Part shown: in pieces, positions 16,909 through 28,000 of the stretch
Layout of the letters: each line of letters opens with the position of its first letter
How positions within the stretch are numbered: position 1 is the first letter of the stretch
Source: Trichormus variabilis 0441
GTDB lineage: Bacteria > Cyanobacteriota > Cyanobacteriia > Cyanobacteriales > Nostocaceae
Assembly (NCBI RefSeq): GCF_009856605.1
Contig: NZ_CP047242.1
Span: forward strand, 1,672,001 to 1,736,000
Length of the DNA stretch: 64,000 bases
Direction of reading: 5' to 3'
Position numbers and translations under genes: made by a program
The notes under the pieces: model-generated
Databases searched by the model: none
What the model was told of the DNA's origin: nothing
The model's input: the letters and a program-made list of their open reading frames with translations, nothing else

Positions 16909-17319
16909 ATGTTTTTAAAACCATTTAGCGGCTTAATGGTAATTGCCTCATTGTCATTGAGTGGAATAGCAATTACCGACAGTGGGCGGAGCGCTATCGC
17001 CGAAACCAAGAATAATAATTTTTATCTTCAAGTAGGCGCAGATCAACGAGGTTTTCCCATTGCTTTAGATTTGGCATCTATCAGTGGGACTAACTTTACT
17101 CTTGTCCAACAACATGGCGAAGGTATAGCTAAAAGAAGGCTTCATGCAGCTTGTAGTCAAGGTAGATTATTTACTAAAAAGTTTTCCCTCTACTCTGCTA
17201 ATGGTAAGTTAACCAGCGAAGATAAAACCGAGCAGGAAATTTTTCCTAAGCCAAAAACTGCTGATGCTGCTTCTATGGAAATTGTTTGTCGAGTAGCCAA
17301 TAATCGTCAAAAAAATTAA
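16909..17319 (+). CDS. Secreted protein of unknown function
   Basis: The product has 136 residues. The N-terminus is a signal peptide (SGLMVIASLSLSGIAITDSG) with likely cleavage after about residue 31, near SAIAET. The mature part has two cysteines (in HAACSQG and EIVCRVA) that could form a disulfide, and a beta-rich look (FYLQVGADQRGFPIALDLAS). I do not recognise the family. A strong terminator follows 23 bp after the stop, so it is probably monocistronic. Confidence 0.75.
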   Translation: MFLKPFSGLMVIASLSLSGIAITDSGRSAIAETKNNNFYLQVGADQRGFPIALDLASISGTNFTLVQQHGEGIAKRRLHAACSQGRLFTKKFSLYSANGKLTSEDKTEQEIFPKPKTADAASMEIVCRVANNRQKN

Positions 17320-17342
17320 TTTTTGATTACTAATCACTATAG

Positions 17343-17377
17343 TCCCAGACTTATCGAACAAGTCTGGGATTTTTTTT
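17343..17377 (+). terminator. Intrinsic terminator after the secreted-protein gene
   Basis: TCCCAGACTT (17343-17352) pairs perfectly with AAGTCTGGGA (17360-17369) around a 7-nt loop and is followed by eight T residues. This is a textbook Rho-independent terminator. Confidence 0.92.
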
Positions 17378-17433
17378 GAAACTTTTGTGATGTTTCAGAA
17401 GTCTGATGTTTCAAATTATGTGAAAAACCAACA

Positions 17434-18861
17434 ATGTCTTCTACTAGTCAGGGCGTTCCAGGTTTGCCCGATTTGACCCATCCAACAGAGCTAATTCAGC
17501 TTGGGTCGCAATTAATTACAGCTTCTCTATTATTAGTATTTTTAGTCATAGCTTTGGGAGTTGCGATCGCTCTGATGAGTTTCGCTTTGCGACACAATTC
17601 GTCACAACAAACTATTTTTATTGGTGAATGGGCTATTCGCTATGCCCAAATCTTGCGGGGATTGCAACACTTAACCTTAGTATTAATCTTATTGGTGGGA
17701 GGATTTTTTCTCTCTGCGACCTTAAGTAATCGTTATCACCACTGGGAACAGGCAAAAATTGCCCAAGTAGTCCAAAGCGTTTCTGGGGATAAATTAGAAC
17801 AAATTGCGCCGCAAGTGCGCTATGTCACCCAAGAACCATATACTTACACAACTCAAGTTAATGGCAAAATAGTCAAGGTCAATGATACGCAACAGGTAAG
17901 CCGCTTACTATCCTTGGCAGGCTCGCAAATTCAGGTAAAGTTGGAACAAAGTACCGATGTACAAGGACGTAGTGCGGTTTATCGTGCAGACTACACTGCT
18001 GATTACAAAGTAGTCAACCGCCTCAAGGATATTAATAATTTCTTCTTTGAAATACAGCCGCCCAATGGCTACTCATTACTATCTAACTATAAAGTAGAGC
18101 GCGATGGGCTACGCCCCGCCGGAGGCGATCGCACCAGGTTAGAACCGGTCAATCCAGGGAATTATAGCTTTGCCTTTCGTTTGGAACCAGGACAAGAAAC
18201 CAGTTTTCGCGTTACTTATCAGGCGCAAGGAGGGCCGCGCTGGGTTTACAATAGCGCCGGACAACTATTATCTAATTTTCGCCTGACAACGATAGCCACC
18301 TTTGCTGGGGCTGATTTTGCTAGTGGGATTGTGCCTAAGGATAGAAAAGCTGATGGACGCAGTACCCAATATACTTGGATATTTGATGATAATGTTTCTG
18401 TGAAAAACCCATTTGGGGTATTCACCAATACAAACCCCATCCGCCAAACAGGCATTATTCCCCGTTTATTGTTATTAGCACCAGCATTATTTTTGTGGTG
18501 GATCTTATTGCTATATTTATCCCTACCGATAAGTTTAACAAACGTAGCGATCGCCAGTAGTATCTACTTTGCTTGTTTGTTGACCTTAACCTACTTGAGC
18601 CGCTTTATGGATGCTCAATTAGCATGGACGATGATTTCCCTTGTCCTACTTACCTTAACTTGGGGCTTGGGTTCTACTCGTAGTGCTGCTTTGGCTGCCA
18701 TCATTTGTACCATCGCTGGGGCAATAGTACCAGTCTTGGGATTATTAGTACCATACAGTGGTCTGACCTTGAGCGTTGCAGGTTTACTGTCTGTGATTTG
18801 GTTGGCGGTTCGTCACTGGTATAACTGGGATATCTCGCAACCAGAGGATAGTAAAAGTTAA
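17434..18861 (+). CDS. Polytopic membrane protein of unknown function
   Basis: The protein has 475 residues. Two membrane segments near residues 28-50 and 80-98 are followed by a soluble, beta-rich domain of about 230 residues. The C-terminus has about six membrane segments (from LLLLAPALFLWWILLLYLSL onward). The layout is loosely like CreD-type inner-membrane proteins, but I would not assign the family. Around residues 224-236 the peptide GLRPAGGDRT comes from a dispersed palindromic repeat (GGGCTACGCCC, GGAGGCGATCGC) inserted in frame. The gene starts shortly after a strong terminator, so it has its own promoter. Confidence 0.8.
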   Translation: MSSTSQGVPGLPDLTHPTELIQLGSQLITASLLLVFLVIALGVAIALMSFALRHNSSQQTIFIGEWAIRYAQILRGLQHLTLVLILLVGGFFLSATLSNRYHHWEQAKIAQVVQSVSGDKLEQIAPQVRYVTQEPYTYTTQVNGKIVKVNDTQQVSRLLSLAGSQIQVKLEQSTDVQGRSAVYRADYTADYKVVNRLKDINNFFFEIQPPNGYSLLSNYKVERDGLRPAGGDRTRLEPVNPGNYSFAFRLEPGQETSFRVTYQAQGGPRWVYNSAGQLLSNFRLTTIATFAGADFASGIVPKDRKADGRSTQYTWIFDDNVSVKNPFGVFTNTNPIRQTGIIPRLLLLAPALFLWWILLLYLSLPISLTNVAIASSIYFACLLTLTYLSRFMDAQLAWTMISLVLLTLTWGLGSTRSAALAAIICTIAGAIVPVLGLLVPYSGLTLSVAGLLSVIWLAVRHWYNWDISQPEDSKS

Positions 18862-19157
18862 TTAAAATCTGGTGTTTGGGGGTTCCATCAGGTTCTAAAA
18901 CACCTATTCACGATGATTGCTTAGGCGTTGATTTTTTATGCAAGGGTAGTCCAGACGAAACACTCTACAGCAGGGTAGATGGTGGTAATTTAGAAATATA
19001 CGCAGAATTAAAAGTAGTGGAAGTGCGATCGCTACAACCAGATGATAAGAGGGTATGATTCCTGCTGTCACAACTACATCTGGGAGTCTATCTATCTCTA
19101 TCTATGTCTTACGGTATTTGTTAATAAACGTTAGCAAAAAAGTATCCGAAAAAGAAA
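18862..19157. other. Spacer with a doubtful 60-codon ORF
   Basis: A TTG-initiated frame at 18876-19058 contains a HIP1-like site and no ribosome-binding site. It might be a remnant but is not called as a gene. No other feature was seen before the aldolase gene. Confidence 0.4.
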
Positions 19158-19919
19158 ATGTCCGTATTTAGTAGACCCCTACCCCCCGTTTTTAACAGCA
19201 TTGAAGAAGAACGCCTACACCGTAAACAGCGTCTAGCAGCAGCTTTTCGCCTGTTTGGCAAGTTTGGCTTCAGCGAAGGAATTGCAGGTCACATCACAGC
19301 TCGTGACCCGGAATTTACAGACCACTTTTGGGTAAATCCCTTAGGGAAGTATTTTGGACACATTCGAGTTTCGGACTTGGTATTGGTGAATCGAGATGGT
19401 GATGTGGTCAAAGGCGACGCACTCATAAATCAAGCTGCTTTCGCTATCCATTCCCAAATTCATGAAGCTCGTCCCGATGTCGTTGCGGCGGCTCATGCTC
19501 ACTCAATTTATGGTAAAGCTTGGTCTAGTTTAGGTCGTCTACTTGACCCTTTAACCCAAGATGCTTGCGCTTTTTACGAAGACCACGCCTTGCTGGATGA
19601 CTATACAGGGGTCGTTTTAGAAACTTCTGAAGGTAAACGACTGGCTGAAACCTTAGGTAATAACAAAGCGCTAATTTTGCGGAATCATGGCATTCTCACT
19701 GTGGGACACACAGTAGATGAAGCAGCATTTTGGTACATTAGCCTAGAGCGTTCTTGCCAAGCTCAACTACTAGCGGAAGCTGCGGGTCAACCTAAAATAA
19801 TTGGCCATGAAACCGCCCGTTTAACCCATAGTCAAGTAGGGGAACCGAAAGCAGGTTGGTTTAGTTTCCAGCCTCTTTACGATAGAATCGTCCGCGAAGA
19901 ACCTGAGTTGTTTGATTAG
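19158..19919 (+). CDS. Class II aldolase/adducin family protein
   Basis: The 253-residue protein has the class II aldolase fold. GHITARDPEFTDHFWVNPLG is the N-terminal part, AAHAHSIYGKAW carries two zinc-type histidines, Glu-Asp-His appears in FYEDHALLDDY, and RNHGILTVG gives the last conserved histidine. Members include fuculose-phosphate aldolase, ribulose-phosphate epimerase-like enzymes and MtnB-like dehydratases; this longer group is often annotated only to family level. It may be co-expressed with the SDR gene 112 bp downstream, which would suggest sugar or small-aldehyde metabolism (inference). Confidence 0.88.
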   Translation: MSVFSRPLPPVFNSIEEERLHRKQRLAAAFRLFGKFGFSEGIAGHITARDPEFTDHFWVNPLGKYFGHIRVSDLVLVNRDGDVVKGDALINQAAFAIHSQIHEARPDVVAAAHAHSIYGKAWSSLGRLLDPLTQDACAFYEDHALLDDYTGVVLETSEGKRLAETLGNNKALILRNHGILTVGHTVDEAAFWYISLERSCQAQLLAEAAGQPKIIGHETARLTHSQVGEPKAGWFSFQPLYDRIVREEPELFD

Positions 19920-20031
19920 GCACTAGGGATAAATCAATTCAAAATTCAAAATCTCTACGAGAAGCAAGCTACAAAATTCAAAATACCCTACGGGTAGGCG
20001 TAAGCCTACGTATTGAGGAAAAAATATATTT

Positions 20032-20820
20032 ATGGATTTGCAACTCAGGGGCAAAGTAGCCTTAGTGACAGCAGCCAGTAAAGGATTAGGCAAAGCTACA
20101 GCATGGCAATTTGCCCATGAGGGCGCAAAAGTGGTTATCAGTGCGCGCAGCGAGTTAGTTGAGAAAGCGGCGGCGGAAATTGCCAGCGAAACTGGTGCGG
20201 AGGTATTGGCTGTGCGTGCAGATGTTACTCAACCGAGTGACATCGAACGAGTTATTAATACGACAGTGGAAAGATTCGGTGGGTTAGATATCTTGGTGAC
20301 AAACGCGGGTGGGCCACCGTCGGGTACGTTTGATGAGACGGATTTGGCAACCTGGGAAACAGCCATTAACTTAAATTTGCTCAGTGCAGTGAGCTTGGTC
20401 AAGTACGCCTTACCTCATTTGCGTCAATCAACTGCACCCGCAATTCTCACCATCACTTCCACCTCCACTAAACAACCAGTCAAAAATTTGGTGTTATCGA
20501 ACTCGATTCGTTTAGGGGTGATTGGTTTGACAAAAACTCTGTCTCAAGAATTGGGCAAAGATCAAATTCGTGTCAACAGTACTTTACCAGGCTGGACATA
20601 TACAGGACGAGTAGAAGAATTAATTAATGCCCGTATGGCTAAAACTGGTCAGACGAAAGATGCAGAAGTTGCTAATATTAATGCGGCTGTTCCCTTGGGA
20701 CGAATGGGAAGACCAGAAGAGTTTGCTAATGTGGCGGTATTTCTTTGCTCACCTGCGGCATCATTTGTGAATGGTGTCATGCTGCAAGTAGATGGCGGAC
20801 TGAATGCTGGAACTTTTTAA
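20032..20820 (+). CDS. SDR-fold oxidoreductase with an atypical active site
   Basis: The 262-residue protein has a Rossmann fold with TAASKGLG (13-20) for NAD(P), DVTQ, and NAGG (91-94). The conserved serine is present (Ser143 in TITSTSTKQ). Where classical SDRs have YxxxK, this one has Ser156-Asn-Ser-Ile-Arg160 in LVLSNSIRLGVIGLTKTL. Similar LSNxxR variants exist in an SDR subgroup annotated as putative 3-oxoacyl-ACP reductases. The rest of the fold is intact, including the C-terminal LQVDGGLNAG. Catalysis as a normal dehydrogenase is therefore doubtful. Confidence 0.9.
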   Translation: MDLQLRGKVALVTAASKGLGKATAWQFAHEGAKVVISARSELVEKAAAEIASETGAEVLAVRADVTQPSDIERVINTTVERFGGLDILVTNAGGPPSGTFDETDLATWETAINLNLLSAVSLVKYALPHLRQSTAPAILTITSTSTKQPVKNLVLSNSIRLGVIGLTKTLSQELGKDQIRVNSTLPGWTYTGRVEELINARMAKTGQTKDAEVANINAAVPLGRMGRPEEFANVAVFLCSPAASFVNGVMLQVDGGLNAGTF

Positions 20821-21049
20821 AATTGGTATTAGAACTTGAGATGGCAAATTTAGTTGAGCATTAGTAATTAGTCTATGAAAAAATGACCAATGCTCAACTA
20901 TAACGAAGAAACTAAGCTATTCTGCTTTTAAGTTGCACAATCCATCACCAGGGCTGTTAAACATTGACAGTTAACAGTCAACCGCCCTTATTAATAGTTA
21001 TGCAATTTAGACACCCATTAGCTTATCGAGGCTTTAAATTCAACAAGAG
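20821..21049. repeat. Convergent spacer with heptamer-type repeats
   Basis: TTGACAGTTAACAGTCAACC at about 20963-20982 is of the short tandem heptamer type (TGACAGT/ACTGTCA) common in heterocystous cyanobacteria. It lies between two convergent genes and can fold on itself. Confidence 0.5.
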
Positions 21050-21418
21050 CTATTTCCTCTTCTGGGTATTTTTACGGCGCTGCTTTCCAGCTTCAGAGTG
21101 CTGTTCTTTTGTACCGCCACGAGTTTGCTTTTCCTCGCCGCTATCTTCAATTTCTTCGGTATCTTCGCTTTCTTCGCCGCCTTGTTTCTTGCGTCCACCA
21201 CCGTGAGAATGTTTACCACCCTCACGGCCGATTTCCGCCATATGCTCTCTATCTTGGCTAACAGTTTCGCCGCCTTTGCGTCCAGCTTCACGAGCTTCTT
21301 CGGGGGTAAATTCGTGAGCAGTGCCTTTTTCGTGAGCAGCCTGTCCGCCTTTGCTGGCGATTTCACGTTGCTTATCTTCATCCATAGAAGCAAAGCCACG
21401 TTTACTTGTATCTGACAT
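21050..21418 (-). CDS. KGG-repeat stress protein
   Basis: The protein has 122 very hydrophilic residues. It contains repeated KGG-type motifs: ASKGGQAAHEKG, AGRKGGETVSQ, IGREGGKHSHGGG. The acidic, lysine-rich tail ends in KQRRKNTQKRK. KGG proteins (GsiB/con-10-like) are intrinsically disordered and stress- or desiccation-linked in bacteria and fungi. The start ATG at 21418 has an AAGGGGC-type ribosome-binding site. Two other frames over the same DNA are open only because of the repeat composition. It converges on the SDR gene. Confidence 0.9.
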   Translation of the reverse strand: MSDTSKRGFASMDEDKQREIASKGGQAAHEKGTAHEFTPEEAREAGRKGGETVSQDREHMAEIGREGGKHSHGGGRKKQGGEESEDTEEIEDSGEEKQTRGGTKEQHSEAGKQRRKNTQKRK

Positions 21419-24070
<2,652 letters not shown>

Positions 24071-25061
24071 TAAAACTTTTCATCTTAAAAATTAGTCAGA
24101 CAATGTTTAGAAAGAGTAAAACTTACTAAATATTTTCTGCCAAACACCTCCTGGGAAAAGAGGGGCGACTGGATTGCGCGGGTTTTCAAGTGACAGCTTT
24201 GCCAAGTTGTCGAAAGTGATGCAGGGGCTTGAAAAACCCATTCTCTTGATAAAATATGGATGGAAATTTATGCGAAAGTAAGTGCTTACATCCGTAAGTA
24301 ATTAACCAAGATTTTAGCCAGTTGCTAGCTGTGACTCTTGATTCGCCAATAGTATTCTTGTGGAACAGAGAAGAATCTAGGAATCCGATTTGATTATTGA
24401 AACGTTCTCAGTATCTATAGGGCGGGCAATGCCCAACGCCACTTGCGTGAATGCCGGTAAACCCTTTCGGCAGTTCCTTCTGGGGGGAACCCCCAAGATC
24501 GGACTGCCTCACCAACACAATGCCCACCTTACTACATTTCAAAAATCAAATAGTAGTCTTATATTTGGGAAAATATTTAACAGTTATGCCAATATTTTCT
24601 AAAATAACCTTTTCTGGGAGTGCTGAAAATTTTTATATCTTAAGATAGATGCAATTATTTTATGAGGGAAAATACTTCTTCTAAAAATATATCTCTTTTA
24701 TTTATCAGCTATCAAAATGGTGTAATTATATTTAGCTAAACTAACATCAATTTGAAACAAGAGTGAAACAGTTACATACAGACATACCTTGATTGTGTTT
24801 GGCTTTCTTAATTTGGTATTCCTGCGGAGAACCCTTACCCCCACCGGGAAGCAAGCTACTCGTACCGTCTCCGACAGGAGAAAAGCATTTTGTTGGCGCA
24901 CCCATGCTACCGCGTTCGCCCTTCGCGGAGCGTTCCGTAGGAAAGGCGTTCTCGAAGAGTACCCGTAGGGTGTTTTGAATTTTTAATTGGTATAAAGCTG
25001 GAAATATCATACTGTAATGTCAAATAATCCAACTCTCTGACTTTTCATCAGTGTATAGATA
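24071..25061. repeat. Repeat-rich 1-kb spacer
   Basis: It holds a MITE-like copy (24378-24563, listed separately) and a palindrome cluster at about 24825-24972 (CTTCGCGGAGCGTTCC, CCCGTAGGG and related units). ORFs seen across these repeats are not convincing genes. The promoter of the large hybrid kinase must lie near its end. Confidence 0.55.
24378..24563 (-). mobile_element. MITE-like repeat, copy 2 (inverted orientation)
   Basis: The left end CTAGGAATCCGATTTGATTA and right end CAAAAATCAAATAGTAGTCT are inverted repeats. The core CAGTATCTATAGGGCGGGCA is the reverse complement of the GGGCAATGCCCACCCT-GATACTTAG core in copies 1 and 3. About 80 bp of other palindromic repeat is nested inside. 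Confidence 0.6.
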
Positions 25062-28000
25062 ATGAATTCAAGTCCGGCGAAAAAATCTCAATCTAATACC
25101 CCTGATGAAGAGCAGCAGGGGAATGAAAATGAATTATTTCCTATTGTGGGCATGGGGGCTTCTGCGGGAGGTTTAGAAGCATTCACAGAATTACTCAACA
25201 ATTTGCCAAGCGATACAGGGATGGGGTTTGTGTTGATTCAGCACTTAGTCCCAGATCAAAAAAGTCTGTTGAGTGAGATTTTGTCTCAGACAACTCAAAT
25301 GCCCGTGGTAGAGGTACAAAATGGGATGGTTGTGGCACCAAATCATGTGTATGTGATTCCCCCCAATACCATGATGACCATTTCTCAAGGAACTTTGTAC
25401 CTGAGTCCCCGTAAGAAGACTCGCGGACAAGTGATGTCAATTGATACTTTCTTCTTTTCCTTAGCAGAGGACAGGGGAAACAAAGCTATTGCTGTGGTGT
25501 TGTCAGGGGGAGATGGCGATGGTACCAGAGGACTGGAAGCAATCAAGGCGGCTGGGGGGATTACCTTTGCTGAGTGTCAGGAATCGGCAAGAGTGAGTAG
25601 TATGCCCAATACTGCCGTAGCGTCTGGTAGTGTAGACTTTATTTTGACACCACAAGCGATCGCTCAAGAGTTAGCAAATATCAGCCGTCATCCTTATATC
25701 AAGCCAACAACACCAGAAAAATCAACTGAAGTCATACCCGAAACTGGGGATGCGCTGCACACAATCTTTAGTCTACTAAAAGCTGCTACAGGTGTTGATT
25801 TTAATTACTACAAGCAAACTACCCTCAAGCGGCGTATCTTCCGGCGGATGATTTTATATAAGCTGGAAAGATTAGAAGATTATGTGCGTTATCTTCAGGA
25901 AAATCTGGCGGAAGTGAAAGCACTGTATCAAGATGTGCTAATCACCGTCACCAATTTCTTCCGAGATCCTGAAGTCTTTGAAGCTTTAAAAACTACAGTA
26001 TTTCCGCAGATTATTAGCAGGGAGCAAACTCCCGACAAACCCATTCGAGTTTGGGTAGCGGGGTGTTCCACTGGTGAGGAAGCTTACTCCATTGCTATCT
26101 GCTTACTGGAATATTTGTCTAATCAATCCATTAATACAACTATACAGATTTTTGCTACGGATATTAATGAGGTAGCAATTGAGAAAGCGAGAATCGGTAT
26201 TTACAAGCCTAGCCAAGTTTTAGATGTTTCGCCAGCACGCCTACAGCGCTTTTTTGTGCCGGTGGAAGGTGGTTATCAAATCAGCAAGCCAGTGCGGGAA
26301 TTGTGTGTTTTTGCCAGACAAAATCTCATTAGCGAACCGCCATTCTCTCGGCTCGATTTGATTAGCTGTCGCAATGTCCTAATTTATCTAGGAGCAACTG
26401 TACAGAAAAAGTTGATTCCCATGTTCCACTATGGGCTGAAGTCAACGGGCTTTTTATTGCTAGGTACTTCAGAAACAGTAGGCGAGTTTAGCGATTTGTT
26501 TGCACTAGTTGACAGAAAGCATAAAATTTATTCTCGGAAAATGGCTCCAGCTAGATTGGGGATGGATTTATTAGCCAGTCATTATCCTACAGAACCAGCA
26601 AAACCCCAACCACCAGTCAACGAAGATGGTTGGAACGATTTACAAATGCAGAAAGAGGCTGACCGAATTGTCTTGAGTCAATATGCTCCAGTGGGTGTAA
26701 TTATTGATAACGATTTGGAAATTGTCCAGTTTCGCGGACAGACTAGTGCTTATCTGCAATCACCACCCGGTAGACCCAGCTTTAATTTGCTGAAGATGGC
26801 AAAAGCAGAGTTAAGGCTAGAACTACGTACTGCTATTCATCAAGCCAAAAAGCGGGGAATTGCTGTCAAAAAAGAAGGCTTATTAATTAAAGATAACGAG
26901 CAAGTCAAGCTGATAAAATTCGATGTTGTGCCGTTTAAAGCCCCAGGCAGAGCAGAACGCTATTTTTTAGTCATGTTTGCAGAGATGCCAACGGCAGCAA
27001 CTTCTATGTTAGGTGTAGCTGGAGATGAGACTCGGCAGCAAAAACAAACTAATAACGCTCAGGAGATTAACCAACTCAAACAGGAGTTAGCCAGCACTAA
27101 AGAGTATTTGCAATCAATTATTGAAGAACAGCAAGCCACAAATCAAGACCTAAGAGCAGCTAACGAGGAGATTCTTTCTAGTAACGAAGAATTACAAAGC
27201 ACTAATGAGGAACTAGAAACGGCTAAAGAAGAAATTCAAGCCACCAATGAAGAATTAAACACAATTAACGACGAACTACAACGGCGCAATATTGAATCCA
27301 CTCAGGTCAGTAATGATTTACAAAACCTCCTCAGTAGTATAAATATTCCTATCCTCATGTTGGGCGGGGATTTGCGAATTCGGCGCTTTACCCCAACAGC
27401 AGAGAGAATCTATAACCTAATTCCTACGGATATAGGGAGACCATTGAGTGATATTAATCACAACTTAAATATTTCTGACTTAGAACAGCAAATTCAAGAA
27501 GTGATAGGCACCCTCACCTTTAAAGTGCAAGAAGTACAAGACAACGAGGGGCATTGGTATGATTTACGCATCCGTCCCTACCGGACAATGGACAACAAAA
27601 TTGACGGTGCTGTTGTGGTATTGGTTGACATTGACGCGCTCAAACGCAGTGCTGAACAACTGAGAGCATCCCGCGATTATGCTGAAGCCATCGTTGATAC
27701 GATGCGGGAATCTTTGGTGGTGCTGGATCTAAATTTACGGGTAGTGCGGGCTAATCGCTCTTTCTACGAGACATTCCAGATTCAGCCTACAGAAACAGAA
27801 CAACGCCTGATATTTGACATAGGTAATGGACGATGGAATATTCCCCAATTGCGATCGCTCTTAGAAGAGATTCCGCCCAATATTACCCCATTTCAAGATA
27901 TTGAAGTAGGGCATAACTTCGAGCAACTGGGATACAAAACTTTACGGCTCAATGCCCGAAAAATGCCCCAAATCGATGATACGCAGTTAATTTTGCTGCT

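Noticed and set aside
18876..19058. 60-codon ORF after the polytopic membrane protein gene
   Set aside because: It starts at TTG, has no ribosome-binding site and no recognisable product; better left as spacer.
21040..21415. Long ORFs in other frames over the KGG gene
   Set aside because: They reflect the biased lysine/glycine/glutamate composition of the KGG repeats; only the annotated frame has a Shine-Dalgarno and the family motifs.
24390..24648. Two overlapping 65-70-codon ORFs
   Set aside because: They read through the MITE-like copy and its nested palindromes, so the frames come from repeat sequence.
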